Positions 1 to 12,080 of a DNA stretch of 64,000 nucleotides are shown one piece after another. The first letter of the stretch is position 1; each line of letters begins with the position of its first letter. The notes beneath the pieces are model-generated. The model was not told the DNA's origin. It saw nothing but the letters and a program-made list of their open reading frames with translations, and ran no database searches. Origin of the DNA: Tetrapyrgos nigripes (lineage: Eukaryota; Basidiomycota; Agaricomycetes; Agaricales; Campanellaceae); assembly GCA_013368315.1 (NCBI GenBank), contig JAACJM010000082.1, positions 274,548-338,547 of the forward strand, written 5' to 3'. The translations under genes and the position numbers were made by a program.

Positions 1-111
1 GTTACCCAGTGCAGGTAGTGATAGAAGTATACAATGGAAGATGAAGGGGTAGAGTCAGAGTCAGGGTCAACAGGCTCCATATGTCCCCTGAGTAGACTGA
101 GGTGGCTAAAG

Positions 112-1201
112 TTAGGGCTCAGCACGGGTACACCCGCGGATTACCCGGACCCGGACCCGCGGGTTTATCTCACATCAAAACTCAAATCCGTATCCGGCGG
201 GTAAAGCACTCCGGAGTATCCGACCCGCGGGTTATATGGGTATCTGCGGGTATGCGGGTACTTGACTATAAAAATGTAGTTTTTAGTTCTAAACCCTACG
301 TATTAAAATGTTTTATGCCTAAATAAATGTTTATTTTTAAATGAATATCTTCTTTCACTTGATTAGAACAATCTTTGTTTATAGAGCCAGACAATCCAGC
401 AACAATACATACTTTTAACTGACTGAAAAAGATCAGAAAAGTGGCTTTTTATGAAAGAACCACAGATCTTGGGTGAAATTATGTATAAATAGATAATTTT
501 TTGTACTCATATATCTTCCCTCATATCAGTGGAACATTTTATGTTCATAGAGCTTAGTAATCTGAGTACAATACATACTTCAACTGACTGAAAAAGATCA
601 GAAAAGTGGCTTTTTATGAAAGAACCATAGATCTTGGGTGGAATTTTGCATAAATATATATAATTTTTTGTACATATATATCTTTTCTCGTTGCAGTGGA
701 ACATTTCCTGTCTATAGAGTCAAACAATCCAGTGACAATACATAATTTTAATAGAGCCAAAACACCAATAAAGCAATTTTTATTAAAAAAACATAGATCT
801 TTATTGAGTTTATGCATAAGTATATGATTATTTTTACATAGATATACTCTCTCACTCAGGTGGAACATTTTATGTTCATATAGCCAAACAATCTGACTGC
901 ATTACACATATAGACATTTAGACCTGTTTTAGCTGTGAAAATGTGGATCCTCATGAAAAACCCATTTTTATGAAGGAATACAATGCTAATGTAGCTATGT
1001 TTCTATTTTTCTACATACATATTTAAATACAGACGGTACTATTTTTATTTTACGGATACCTGCGGATACTGGGACATTTTGAAAGTCAAACCCGTATCCG
1101 GTGGTATCTGTATCCGGCGGGTGTGGCTGTGACGGGTATCCGGGACCCGCGGGTCCGGATACAGGTACCTGGCAATTACCCGTACCCGTGCTGAGCCCTA
1201 A
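112..1201. mobile_element. hAT-like non-autonomous element (MITE), copy A
   Basis: The element begins TTAGGGCTCAGCACGGGTAC and ends with the inverse complement (GTACCCGTGCTGAGCCCTAA). It is flanked by identical 8-bp sequences GGCTAAAG at 104-111 and 1202-1209, which is the target duplication length of hAT transposons. The subterminal 90 bp at each end are GC-rich and built of GGGTA/CCCGC-type motifs. The AT-rich interior (about 430-890) contains three to four diverged tandem units of about 165 bp. There is no transposase ORF. It sits inside the LINE, so it inserted later. The inverted copy B lies at 12081-13222. Confidence 0.88.
430..890. repeat. Diverged ~165-bp tandem repeats inside MITE A
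   Basis: A block reading gaaaagtggctttttatgaa (near 437) recurs near 600. A weaker version with the same agatctt and gtggaacatttt landmarks follows near 770-870. The same array, inverted, is in MITE B (about 12430-12900). Internal subrepeats of this kind are common in hAT MITEs. Any short ORFs here are products of the repeat. Confidence 0.7.
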
Positions 1202-1484
1202 GGCTAAAGTTTTCAATCTGCCAGAGGAGAAATTTGCTGGAAGAATTATTAACCTGTTTGATGAGGTCTGTGATGTTGGAAGGAGTGAGCAGTTCATTTG
1301 GGGGTAGTGATAGAGGGGGTGTGTCTGGATGATGGGGGAGATGTTGTAAGACATAGTCAAGGTCAGAGAGCCAGCATGGTGTCTTAAGAGAGCGGAGGAT
1401 GAGAAGACTTTGGAGGGCAACATGAGTGAGTTTGTTATGAGGGAGCAGCAGTAGATATCTGAGGTATGATAGAGCTAGGGTAGC

Positions 1485-3031
1485 TCAACGAGTGTGTATG
1501 AGACGTATGTCGGTTTCAGTATACAATGGGGTAAGAATAGAATTGTTGGAGAGACCCAGAATACAATGGAAGAATGCATGTTGGATGTTTTTGAGATGGT
1601 GGGCAGCTGAGTCGGTAATGTCAAGGACTATTTCACACCCAAAGGTAAGGTGACAGTCAACGAGAGCAGTGTAGAGATGTTTCACCATTTTGGGAGGAAG
1701 ACGGCCTCTGCCAACTAGGTGTTCTGTTCCCAGGATGCCATGAGAGGATATGGTAGCAGCTTTTGACTTGTTGTAGACGACAGCAAAAATGTCCTTTTCG
1801 ACTGAACAGAATATGATTCTGACATATTTGAAGCAGTCAGTGAGTCCTAGAGTGTGACCATTGACAGTGAATTGAGGAGGAACAGAAAGGTCAAGGTCAC
1901 CAATGATATATTCGATGATGTTGACCTCGGAAACATAAGGATGGATGTCACCAAATATCATGATCTCAGACTTTGAGGGGCTGAGAGTAAGGAAGTTGTT
2001 GTAGCACCATAGTTGTAGTGCATCAAGGTAGTGTTGGAGACCAGTGGGAGAATGGGAGATGATTACCATATTGTTGGCATGCTCTAGGTGTGAGATTGTG
2101 GTGCCATTCAGGGCCATGTCATGTTTGTGAGGAGGGAGAAAGTTGATAGATATAAGTTCCACAGCATAGGAGACGCAGGATCTCTCATGAGAACTCCAGA
2201 GCTAGCTTTGAAATCTTCCGAAGATTGTTCCCCAAGGATAAGGCAGTAGCACATATTGGAGTACAGTGATCTCAGCCAGTCGTAATACATGCCAGTGAGA
2301 CCCAGGTCCTTCAAGTGGTCACAGAGTGTGCTATGGTTGGTAGAAGGGAAGGTGTTGGAGATGTTGACAAATGTGACATAGAGGGTCTTGTTATGATCAT
2401 GGGCACATTCGATTAGGGAGTGAAGAACGAAAGCATTGTTATGTGTTCAGTGTCCGGCATGGAATCCGTTTTGGGAGGGGGGGATAAGGTGGCCAAGTTT
2501 GGCAGCTTTAGTGAGTCACTGGAGAATAAGGAGGGTGCCAAACTTCAGAAAGCAGCTTTCGAGTGCAATTGCATGATAGTTATTGGTGTCAGAGAGATCT
2601 TTACCACGTTTAGGAAGTGCAGAGAGTAAGGTGATAAGCCAAGCCATGGGGACATCACAAGTGTGAAAGCAGTGGCTATAGAGCTCACAGAGAACATCGT
2701 TGTTGAGTTCGAGAATGAGCGAGTAAGAGGTATTGGAATGGGGATGTTCGGAAAGATGTGATTTCATGTCTTCAATGTCAGCTACAGTGATGGGTTTGTT
2801 GAGAATAGGGAAGATTGAAGGAGCAGAGATGTATGGCTGGTTTTGCACGTGAGTGTTATGTTCATGCAAAAGATCCTCATTGAACTGAGAAGAGGTGGGG
2901 TCCAGTGGGTTCAGTCGAGGGCAGAAACAATTGAATAGGTCTGAGAGTGAGACTAGAGGAGGCGGGGTAGATGGATAGCAGAATTTTTTATATAGTTTCC
3001 AGAAGGCAGCAGGAGAGATGCTGGCTTCCAC
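1485..3031 (-). pseudogene. LINE reverse transcriptase domain, broken
   Basis: Three minus-strand frames together give a reverse transcriptase. The segment at 3031-2516 includes PKRGKD..TNNYHAIAL, the N-terminal RT block of LINEs. The segment at 2314-2108 includes GVLMRDPASPMLWNLY, matching the usual GxLQGDPLSPxLxN block. The segment at 2162-1485 contains HANNMVII where an active enzyme has (F/Y)ADD. The active-site aspartates are therefore replaced by Asn-Asn. The breaks between frames and the lost catalytic pair show a dead copy. The frame is restored across the 3040-4710 insertion if that insertion and one 9-bp repeat are removed. Confidence 0.85.
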
Positions 3032-3039
3032 AATTTTGT

Positions 3040-4710
3040 CTCACTAATAGGTGGTTTTTGTAATTAAGTGCTAGGAACTACACCCAAACACAAAACTGTA
3101 TACAAATGTAAATGAGACGAGTGTTCTGAGTAGTCAGAGTACTCAAACTCCCAGTTTACTTGTACTATAAGTACTTTTGATTGGGGTTTTTCAATGAAGT
3201 TAGCACTTAGCATGCGACATAATAAACACAAGTTTAACACCAAGGAGATCAACGAGTCCCAAATCAAACACTTGTAGGCCACAGTTGCCTTAAAATCAAA
3301 CACTTAATAGACCAAAAGGTCAACACAAAGATCACAGTTATAACCACAAAATGTTCAATTTAAACTCTATTATCTCCAACACAATGTTTATACTCTTAGA
3401 GAGTGCAGTTAAGTTTGTTTAGAAGCTTTAGTCTGTGTTTCACATCCTCTACTATTGCTAGCAAGATCCGATACTCTACAGTACATGGCTTGGGTAGCTA
3501 CTTGTAATATCTGGTGCTTTTATACTACTAGCAGCTACAACTATACATTTACTTATTTCTTTTCGATGTCCACTAAAAGGTACGTAGAGAAAATACAAAA
3601 CAAATCGAAAAATCCATTAGCAAGTTCTACCTATTTCCTCATAAGTAAAGACTTGCTTATTAGGGTATACAGAAACTGTCCAACATTATCTAAATATTTG
3701 TAGGAACTTTCTTCAGTCCTCTTTGTAAGCCATCTGGTGTTTTCATGTACCGTCCTGGTTAGTGAGCATCACGTCTATGACTCAGAATGCTCCACTTATG
3801 ACCACTAGGTCCCTTGTACACGTCCTTATGCTAGGGGTGTAGGGTTTTCTCGTAGTTTCTTTATTCCATTCAGTTTTCCTTTCCCTTTTCTCCAATCTTG
3901 CTTTATACGCACTCTATGCATTGCCAACAGTTTACTACTTAGTTCTACATATGAGTCCAGCTCTTCTGCAGTCCTGTTCACATACTTATTCACCCTTCAA
4001 CACTTTCAATGCCTAGCTAGATGCTTACTGACAGATTTATCCTTATCTGGAAATACTGTTACCTGTTTGGGTTGTATTCCAATTGTTCAGATGTACTGTG
4101 ACTTAGCACTTCTGTCCCTTATGTCTCTGTGTAGAGATGTCTGTTCACTATCCCCTCTGTACCAATGGATAGCTGAACTCTCTGAGATCCTGTACATATA
4201 TACTTTGTCCTACTTTTATCCACATGTACCTTTTACAGATACTTAAGATTCGTTCAAAGCCGTCTTAGTACTACAGAACTTACTGACACATAGATCTAGA
4301 CCTAGTGTGCTTGTCCACATGTCTGATCTTAGCACTGTCTTCTCCAATCGTCCTTTTGGCTGAGGATTGTGCTGCTTATGCATTCCTATGCCTGCGAATA
4401 GGGGCTATCTCGCACTTCACTGTCCCTTTGGATCACGCTAGCAGTACTAGTAGTTATAATAGGATTTGAAAGCCTTTGTAGGCTATCTTTATTATTTGGT
4501 GGGTCTGCTATCATAACTCCAACTCGTACATATCTATCATAGTACTTAGAATGAGTTGTTTCTCCATCCATCAGCACTTAATATTATTGTACCATTGTTT
4601 TCTAGTCCCACTAGGTCTTAACTAGCAGTTCAGGGCTCAACCTAGTCCTCTTATTCCCTTAGAGAATGTCAAAACTGATATTATGGACCAAAATCTAAGT
4701 ATGTATACAG
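3040..4710. mobile_element. 1.67-kb unidentified insertion within the LINE
   Basis: The RNase H end (4728) and the start of RT (3031) are separated by 1671 bp flanked by the 9-bp direct repeat CAATTTTGT (3031-3039 and 4711-4719). Removing the insertion and one repeat lets the minus-strand LINE reading frame continue. I see no convincing terminal inverted repeats, no transposase and no coding sequence. A solo LTR is possible (TG...CA ends can be placed with a 4-bp duplication), but it would be long for a fungal LTR. Confidence 0.7.
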
Positions 4711-4727
4711 CAATTTTGTATGGCATA

Positions 4728-5486
4728 TCATTGCATGGCAGTTTGTAGATGGCGTCGGAGAGGGCAGTGACAGTGGTTAGTGGCAGAAGAGGGATTATAG
4801 GAATGGATTTTGTTCTGGGGACCTGAGGGGGAATTACGAGGTAGATCGGTGGAGATTTTGGGTTGTATACAACTAGCCAGAGGTGGGTTGAATGGCAGTG
4901 GAGGAGGAGCAGTGATAGGAGGTAGCAGCAGATTGCGGGCTGCTTTCACTAGTGAGCTAGCATTATGATGATGTTGGTTGGCTGAGTCAGCCTTAACTTT
5001 GATCAATTTGACTGGTGCTGAATGGGAGGCGATTGCGAGAGTGATACATTTGAGCAGGTCACTGTCTGTGCAAGACCAGCCACATCTTGCTCTTGCTGGA
5101 GCCCAGTAGGTGAGGGAGTTGATTAGAAATTTGGATGAGGTATGTATGAAGAGAGGATGGTCAGGTGGGGCAAGTTGTACGGCCAAAAGAACAGTGAAAA
5201 GGTCAGCACAATTTTTAGATTGGGAGCCAGGTATGCAGTTAGAACAATTGAGTGGGCTTCGGTTAGAACAATTGAGCAGGCTTCCAAAACCAAAGAATAC
5301 ACCAGAGCCTGCAGTGATGTGAGGTTGACCAGGATTAATGCAAGAACCCTGGGTATGGACAAACAAGGATGGGCAGGGGTGTGGCTCCAGGATCGCGTTG
5401 CCATAGAGTTTTTCCCAGCTCTGTTCAAGAGTAGGAGTGGGGCGCTGAAGCAGTTGGTCCAGCAGAAAGTCAAGGTTAGTGACCAA
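4728..5486 (-). pseudogene. LINE RNase H domain, degenerate
   Basis: The minus-strand ORF contains a recognisable RNase H fold order: VHTQGSCINPGQP (normally TDGS), then NCADLFTVLLAVQLAP (the catalytic Glu region, here with Asp), HTSSKFLINSLTYW (normally TDSK), and KVKADSANQHHHNA (normally KVKAHS). At least two catalytic aspartates are changed, to Gln and Ser. Its position between the endonuclease and RT identifies it as part of the LINE polyprotein. Confidence 0.75.
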
Positions 5487-5628
5487 TGGTGTGAAAAATT
5501 TTGGACAGTGGTGGGAGTGAGGGGTGGAGAGGGGATGATGAGGGAAAGGGTGAGAAAGGAGTGGTCAGACCACTTGGTGCAAGGAGATACAGACAGATTG
5601 GTGATAAACAGGGAGCATTCATAGGAGG

Positions 5629-6628
5629 CTAGAGCATAATCAATAATAGAACATTGATAGATAGTTTCATTGTTTTCATCTTTGCCAGTGTTATGGTGTT
5701 TGGTGAAATCGAAGTGATCACCAGGTATGCCTTCAGTGCCATTAAGAATGACTGTATTGCACATGGCAAGACATTCCAAAAGTCGTTTGCCACGGATGTT
5801 AGCCAGGGTGGTGTCCAGGGAAATTCAGATAGGGTGATTGTTGGAAGCTTGGCAGATACCTGTTTGGACATTGAGATCGCCCATTACCACCAATGGGTAG
5901 CTTTGCTCATGAGCTAGATGAATTTTTGAGCATAAAAACTCGAATGGTTCAGATGTTGTCCAGTCCTCCCAATTAAGGCAGGACTGGGTGGGTAAAACAT
6001 ATGATTTCATGATCAGGGTACCATGGATTTCGATTGTAAGGAGATCAGGACCACTTAAATCATCCCTGACATGAGCAGGAAGTGAAGAGTGAATGAGAGT
6101 AGCTACTCCTCCCCAGGGAGATGCTAGGTCAGAGTGTGCACGACTTCTGGTATAAGCAACAAAGCCATCAGGTACTGAGATATTGTCGTGTAGGTAACAG
6201 TGGGTCTCCTGAATGAGGAAGACGTCTACGTCATCAAAGAAATGATTAAAGTCAGGGTGGATAGAGTTGCCATCATAGGCTCCATTCAGGTTCCAGCTTT
6301 GGATGTTTAAGTTTAAGGGGCAATGATCATTTTGGGGCACAGCAGCAGTATTGGTACAGGTAGGTACAGGTGTTGGTTCAGATGGTAGTACAGATGACAG
6401 GACAGATGGAGTACAAGGGTGGTAAGGGCTACAGGGATGGGTGAAAGTGTGGGAGGGGCTGACAGACTGAGAGGAGGAATGGGAAGGGTTAGGAGAGACA
6501 GGGTCAATACACGAAGAACTATTGGTACAACCAACAAAATTGGAGAAAGAGATGAGAGAAGCTGCCAGTACAGTAGATAGAACAGGGGATGGAACCAGAG
6601 AAGGAGAGGAGGGAGGGAACTCAGCCAC
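5629..6628 (-). pseudogene. LINE endonuclease (APE/EEP-type) domain, frameshifted
   Basis: The minus-strand ORF 6628-5825 carries the endonuclease/exonuclease/phosphatase signature: NIQSWNLNG, FLIQETH (catalytic Glu), SPWGGVATLI and VVMGDLNVQTG (catalytic GDxN). It continues in another frame through 5779-5510 with KWSDHSFLTL, the SDH motif closing the active site. The motifs survive but the frame is broken near 5825, so this copy cannot make the whole domain. The domain would nick target DNA to prime reverse transcription. Confidence 0.82.
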
Positions 6629-7608
6629 CTGAGACTGTCAGAGGTGTGCACTGATGCCGACGAGAAGCTTGTTGTTATGGGCATGATTGTTCCACAGTGA
6701 CTGGAACAGGTCAGCATGATCATAGTATCAAAAGGTGATGGCAACATCACCATGATATGCACTTGGTTTGATGCCACTGGAAACTGGGCGAGGGGGGTGA
6801 TGTATGTCTCAATGGTCAAGAAGATTCATGAAATCCCAATAGTCTGGTGGTTACATGACCGCCATGTGGACAGTAGAGCCAGACAGTTTTCTCATGGTTG
6901 TGTTCAGGGAAGGCAGAGGTGTGAGTGTGTTTCTGGTTAGGCACATGATTGACCTTGCCAACACAGTCGAGCAGGGAGGAAGAGCTGGAGTGGGAAGCAG
7001 GAGTGAAGCAGTTGAGAAGGGAGGGAGGGAGATCTGAGGAGCCAGATTGTTGAGGGGCAGGTAAGATGGGAGGCTTGGTTGGTAGAGTAGCCAAAGTAGG
7101 TGCTGTGAGAGTGGGAGTAGGTTCCAGGAGAGCAGGTGCAGGTGCTGGGGCTGGACTGGGTCCTGCAGTAGCTGAATTAGGCTCAACAGAGAGGGATGAG
7201 GGGGAGTTAGATGAGAATGAGAACTTGGAACAGAGAAATTCTTTGATGGAGGCTGTCCTTGACATGACATCGATGAGATTGGCGTGTAGGAAGGACAGGG
7301 AAGGTGTGGGCTGCGCAGATGAGGCAGGTTGAGAAGGGAATGATGGCTGTTATGGGGGACCTTGATGAGAAGGCTCAGGGCAGGTTGTCACCTTCTGTTT
7401 ACCTTTGTTCTTAGGAATGGGAGCAGAACCCAGGTATTTTTTGAGGGTTTGGAGAGATTGGCCTTGCATGTTGCATTTGGAGGTGGGGCTCAGGCAATCG
7501 TTGTCGGTGGGGACATCAGTAGAGGTGTTGAAGACGTTGTCAGTGTTGCTGGAGGGCTTGCCAGCATCGAGAGACGTTGTCAAGGTCATTGGTACACTTA
7601 ATGACAAA

Positions 7609-8408
7609 CCACCCAAGTCACACAAAGACAAGATTGATCGAGAATAGAGAGATAGATAGAGAGTAGGAGTAAGCTGACTATGCTCTACACTGTGTAGTAT
7701 TAGTACAGAGCAGAGACAAAGTGAATGAACTAAAGGACTAACTAGAATGTCGAGTGGTTTATATAGAAGAACAATGAATAAGTGATAGGAACAAGATAGG
7801 AGAAATAGGAGAAACATAGGAGAAAGTGGAGAAACATAGGTAAAAGATAGGGAAAAGATGAGATTGATTGAATGGAAGATTGATTGATGGTTATTATAAA
7901 GTTTGACAGGTTTTATAAGGTTCAAAGTTAGTAACACAAGGTTTATTGAGGAAATGCAATAGACGAGTGATCAGAAAATGTCAAGGTTGCCAATACACTC
8001 AAATAACCACCCAAGTCACACACTGAAAGAGCAGATACAAAGCAGATAGATTGAAAGAGAGGTGTAAATGAGATAGAGAGAGATGGAGATGACTAGGCTG
8101 ACTAGGCTCTACACTGTGTAGTAGTAGTACAGAGTGGAGATGAAGTGAACAAACTGGGGAATCAGTTACAAAAGATCTCGAGTATATATGAGAAATGCGA
8201 AGAGATGAGAAAAGTAAGTAAAAATAGAACAGTGTCATATGGTTGAGAAAGATAGGAAGATCAAATCAATTAAGTCAAAGATAGGAAGAACAGATAAGAG
8301 ATAAGGAAGATAAGAAGATTGATCAACAGTTATTATAGAGTTTGACAGGTTTTATAAAGTTCAAAGTCAGAAGGTTTATTGTGGAAATGCAATGGACGAA
8401 TGATCAAA
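7609..8408. repeat. Tandem duplication, two units of ~398 bp
   Basis: The sequence beginning ccacccaagtcacac at 7609 is repeated from 8007. Shared landmarks are ctctacactgtgtagta and ggtttataa/ggttttataaag, and both units end in ggaaatgcaat(a/g)gacga. The copies are diverged by substitutions and small indels. They interrupt the LINE ORF1-like frames, so they may be two solo copies of a short element or a local duplication. Confidence 0.75.
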
Positions 8409-8415
8409 GAAAGGG

Positions 8416-8538
8416 TTCAATAATGAAGTAAAAGATGAAGGAGGGCAAAGAGCTGTAGCAGTTCATGACAGAAAATGGGTTCGATAATGAAGTAGAAGGA
8501 GGACAAAGAACTGTAGCAGTTCATGACAGACGTGGCAT
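8416..8538. repeat. 64-bp direct repeat, two units
   Basis: A unit starting ttcaataatgaagtaaaa (8416) and containing aaagagctgtagcagttcat is repeated from 8480 as ttcgataatgaag with aaagaactgtagcagttcat. It is a short local duplication next to the 398-bp repeat; no function is apparent. Confidence 0.75.
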
Positions 8539-8904
8539 CGGTGACAGACTGTGCAGAAGGTGACGTATTAACCGAGACCTTACCGGGTCCGCATTTTTGG
8601 GGGGCAAGGTAGTCAGAGTGGAGTGAGGGATGTATACAGCAGAGGAGGAGAGTGAGGGACGTATACAGCAGAAGAGGAAGAGCTGAGTGTGTTGGCAACA
8701 GCTACGAGGTCGTCATCAGAGGAGGAGGACTGTTGAGAGGACTGTATGATTTCAGTGAGAACTGGGGAGACCTCACACATTTCAGCATGGTTTGGAGTAG
8801 CGGTTTTGGAAGAAGAAAAGTCAATGGCATCCTCCATGTCGATGTCATAGAAAGAGCCAGAGTTGGGATGCGTGGTTGGTGGGGTTGGACATATTGTTAT
8901 TCAT

Positions 8905-10227
8905 GATGGATGAGAAATTGCAGGCAGAAAACAGGCAGAAAAGATGTGTCTCAGATGTAGGCGATGGTGAGCACAAGCAAAAACACGATTACAGTGCTAG
9001 CAATCACACAGAGGAGGGTACAATAGAGATTACAATGAATTAGGATAGAGAACGGATGGGCAGTGATTCAGGAGAGTGATTTGCTAAGTAGATGTGATAA
9101 CCAACTACACCATGTGCCCATATTTAGTCTGGCTGTTCAATCAAAGAGTCCAAAACGTTCGATTGAAGGTTTACCTCACTCCTTCAACCAGTCACAGAAA
9201 GAACCTACTTCTTCTGAATGAGATTGTCACATCTTGTGTCTTTCGCCTCTCAAGGAGTAAGATGGACCAAAAGATCTCTGAAGGTTGTTGCCAGTCAGGG
9301 CGCCAGTGGTAGATGAAGAGGTGTGAGCCAGTGCTGAGCATGGCAGAAATGAGTCTGGTGAGTTCAAATTTAAGACACTAGACCACACTCCAGTGAAGAT
9401 ATTCAATGAAAAATGGATATTGCTGGTTCAATTTCTGAGAAAAGTACTAGAGTGTAGATCATTGTGTAGAATCAGAGGTGCAGAGCTATAATCAATATAC
9501 ATGAGAAGAAGATACAGCCCTCGAGCTCTTGAAAAGGGAATATTTACAAGAATAGGGGCACATATTCTCTATTACCAGAGAAAATCAGAAAGAAATTTGA
9601 TCAAGACAGACAGAGGAAATTGGGACAAACTCAACATAGCCACATGCAGAAACACAGTGTAAAGAACTCGTCCTCATTCTTTGGCCTCGTAATGAGCACC
9701 TGAGTTGGTCTGAAAAGGCAAGAACTGGTCATGGGAGGGAAGGTAGTCACACCCACTTGTCTGTTTGTCAACCTGAGGCAAAGCAGAAGGATTGAGTCAC
9801 TGAGTTAGCATGCTGTAAAACAAAGTTTAAAGTAACACGTACCTTAATGCAGCATGAGCTTGACAGTGCAGGAGAAATAATAGCTGCACAGTGCAGCAGT
9901 TGTCCTGTTAATGATATCGATAGGGGTTCTTAGAAGGTTTCCTTCAAGGTATCTGAGACTGGTAGTTGAGTCAGCTCTGAGCCTCTAGCCTAGGCACTGA
10001 CAGCATACTCAGGATGACTGACTACTTGAGAAAATTGTCCTGAGACCTATCCAAGAATTGCACTCTGGAAAGGGAGAGTCAGCCAGTTCTGCACACTGGC
10101 AGGAGTTGTAGATCATTGATGGAGAGGGTTGATGGCAGTCAACAGCTGGTTAAAGAAAGTCCCATGCACACTCCTCTGAGTCACTCAATGTCCATACTGG
10201 CAATGGGCAGTACTTCTACAAGGAAGA
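8905..10227. other. Non-coding stretch, LINE 5' flank
   Basis: No protein family, RNA gene or strong repeat is recognisable here. The proximal part (to about 9060) may be the LINE 5' leader. The rest is AT-balanced unique sequence with short ORFs only. Confidence 0.4.
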
Positions 10228-10826
10228 AATGAAGTTGTCGACATTCAGCAGTCTAGTCCAGTACTTAGAACTTGTGATACAGGTGCCATCATGACATTGT
10301 TTCTAACAGATCATGGGCACTGGTCGCAAACTGGTCGATATGACCTAGCCCTGTCAACAATTCTTTCTCCAGCTTTGCTTTCTCCTCAGCATAATGGCCC
10401 ATGCCCAATTTGTCTTCCTTCTCCTGAACCCAGGAAATCCATGAAAAATACAGAAAATTTAACACTACTGATCATGATTTACTTGCTGGTGGAATGCACC
10501 ACTGCCACAGGAACTTTTGCTTCCCAAGTTCCTTTGCTGCCAGAAACAACCAAATATCCTGCTCCAACGTACGGTACCCTGCCAAATCCTTCCAAATCCT
10601 GCTACAGCCCTTGTTCTAGTCAGGTTCCAGGTCACCAACAGCACCAATGACTTCGAAGTTCAAAGAGACCTGGCTAACCTAGCAAAGCTCTCAAATGTAC
10701 CCGATTTTGAATTGTCTGCGATCTATCAGTCCCTTCCTGACCTACTAACCTTCTAGCTTACAAAGTATACATCCTCGCCACAAAGACCAAGTCATCAGCA
10801 GTCTGTCTGGGGTATTTAACATGATT
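10228..10826 (-). pseudogene. Relic of an unknown gene, copy 1 (second copy at 23.3 kb)
   Basis: This block aligns by eye with 23290-23863 over its whole length, with scattered substitutions and indels. Read on the minus strand, both copies conserve peptide-like pieces (for example FEVIGAVGDLEPD, GYLVVSGSKGTWEAKVPV and AEEKAKLEKELL). In each copy these are separated by stops or frame changes. That pattern suggests two decayed copies of one coding sequence. I do not recognise the family. Confidence 0.5.
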
Positions 10827-10850
10827 TTTGTGTGCACTACTTAGAACACC

Positions 10851-11040
10851 CCAGTCACATTCATTGCTTCGACTTACATATTTTTCATGATCATCGTGTT
10901 CCTCTTCTCCGCAATGCCATTGCCCACATCGTAGAGTATGAATTACCCTGTCATTGTTGTTGGGGAGGAGAAGAAGGAGGATTCTATTAGGGGAATGATA
11001 CTTTGATCCTTAGGACTTCTTTCCAGGATATGGAGAGATA
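10851..11040 (+). pseudogene. Amino-acid permease C-terminal relic
   Basis: The plus-strand pieces PVTFIASTY, FFMIIVFLFSAMPLPTS and MNYPVIVVG, followed by a garbled ...ILRTSFQDMERY, match the last two transmembrane segments of the APC-family permease fragments at 16.5 and 19.4 kb. The frame is broken by an in-frame stop and by an insertion after the MNYPVIVVG piece. It is a decayed fragment. Confidence 0.6.
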
Positions 11041-12080
11041 TATATGCTGCACTGATGGCAGATCAGAGTCTTCGTTGCAATGTAGTATAGCTAGTAGATA
11101 TCCAAATCAAAGTCACTAAGTAAATAAAAACTAGCCTTAGATTAAAAAGAGTGTTTGAAGGTATGTATATAGTAAATGAGAGTACATAAACTAATCAAGT
11201 CTACGAATGAGGCTGGAATAAGGGAAAAGTCACCCCTCTTGTAGCGAAGTCGACGATGGAAAATTTGGAAACAATAGAGGAGTGTACAGAATAATTTGAC
11301 ATGTGCTGGAAGGACAGTGCAGCAAACCTGAGTCCCTAAAGACTAGAGAAGAAGATGTTGGAGACCATAGATTACGGTAAATCGAGTTGTTCCATACCTG
11401 GCTATCGCAATGCTGGTTGCGAGTTCTGGCAAAGAAAAGGCGTCATACCAGCCAAATACCTGTATAGTGCAGCATAGCACTCACCCTCATACTGAAACCC
11501 TCTCCTGAAGCACATACATCCACCTTATCCATCAAAGCTCCGCATCACACCACAAGGGGAAGGTTTCCTGACAAACACATCAGGAGCCTCCAGAGCGGGT
11601 GTGAAGACATCCCAAGCTGGCATATGGTATCTAATTCGGATAAAAGACGATAGCAGGTAGAAGGAGGGCAGGAGGAGAGAGCAGGGTGATGTGGAAGAGG
11701 AAGGGATGGTACACGTCAAAGCAACAGAACGTCTGAAATTTCATTTGAGTTGCTTTGTTGGCAGTCCGGCATTCTCACGCTGAGGTGCCTGGCGAATTAG
11801 GCGCCCCTATTCTGAAAAAACAACTCCCCTGGGCATAATTGCCCAAAGCGGGCAAGGCTCATCAGTGCTATACATCAAGAATGGACAGTACTAATAAAAT
11901 GGGAGAAGAGGGAGGGTAACTCGAGAAAGAATTGATGCTGCGAAACTCCGAGTCGTAAGTAATAGTGAAAAGATGAGCAGAAACATAATATTAATAGAGA
12001 CTCATGAGTGAGAGTGGAAAGATGAGGCTCAGGAATGAATGGAATGAGTCTCTTGAGTACTATGGGTATACATACATGAA
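11041..12080. other. No recognisable gene
   Basis: This region between the permease relic and MITE B contains only short ORFs with low-complexity composition. I see no conserved domain, RNA gene or clear repeat. Confidence 0.4.

Larger units (their letters stand above)
1..8904 (-). mobile_element. Decayed LINE (non-LTR) retrotransposon, interrupted
   Basis: Read on the minus strand from about 8904 down to the left window edge, this is one degenerate non-LTR retrotransposon. In order it has an ORF1-like low-complexity region (8904-6640), an APE-type endonuclease (6628-5629), an RNase H domain (5486-4728), and a reverse transcriptase with its C-terminal tail (3031 to the edge). Every domain is split by frameshifts or stops. 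It is interrupted three times: by a hAT-like MITE at 112-1201, by an unidentified insertion at 3040-4710, and by a 398-bp tandem duplication at 7609-8408. The 3' end lies outside the window. The EN-RNH-RT order with a single RNase H before RT is seen in some basidiomycete LINEs, but I cannot assign a clade without a tree. Confidence 0.85.
6640..8904 (-). pseudogene. LINE ORF1-like / 5' region remnant
   Basis: Minus-strand frames here are rich in Ser, Pro, Ala and Thr. They include a stretch starting MEDAIDFSSSKTATPN (8837), a polar segment SKCNMQGQSLQTLKKYLG (about 7500-7450) and PAPAPAPALLEPTP (about 7150). No CCHC knuckle is visible. Position upstream of the endonuclease suggests ORF1 and a linker. 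A 398-bp duplication (7609-8408) splits it. The exact start and frame are not recoverable. Confidence 0.45.

Noticed and set aside
3040..4710. Solo LTR interpretation
   Set aside because: TG...CA can be placed at the ends, but with only a 4-bp duplication and an atypical length; the 9-bp duplication reading is simpler. Left as unclassified.
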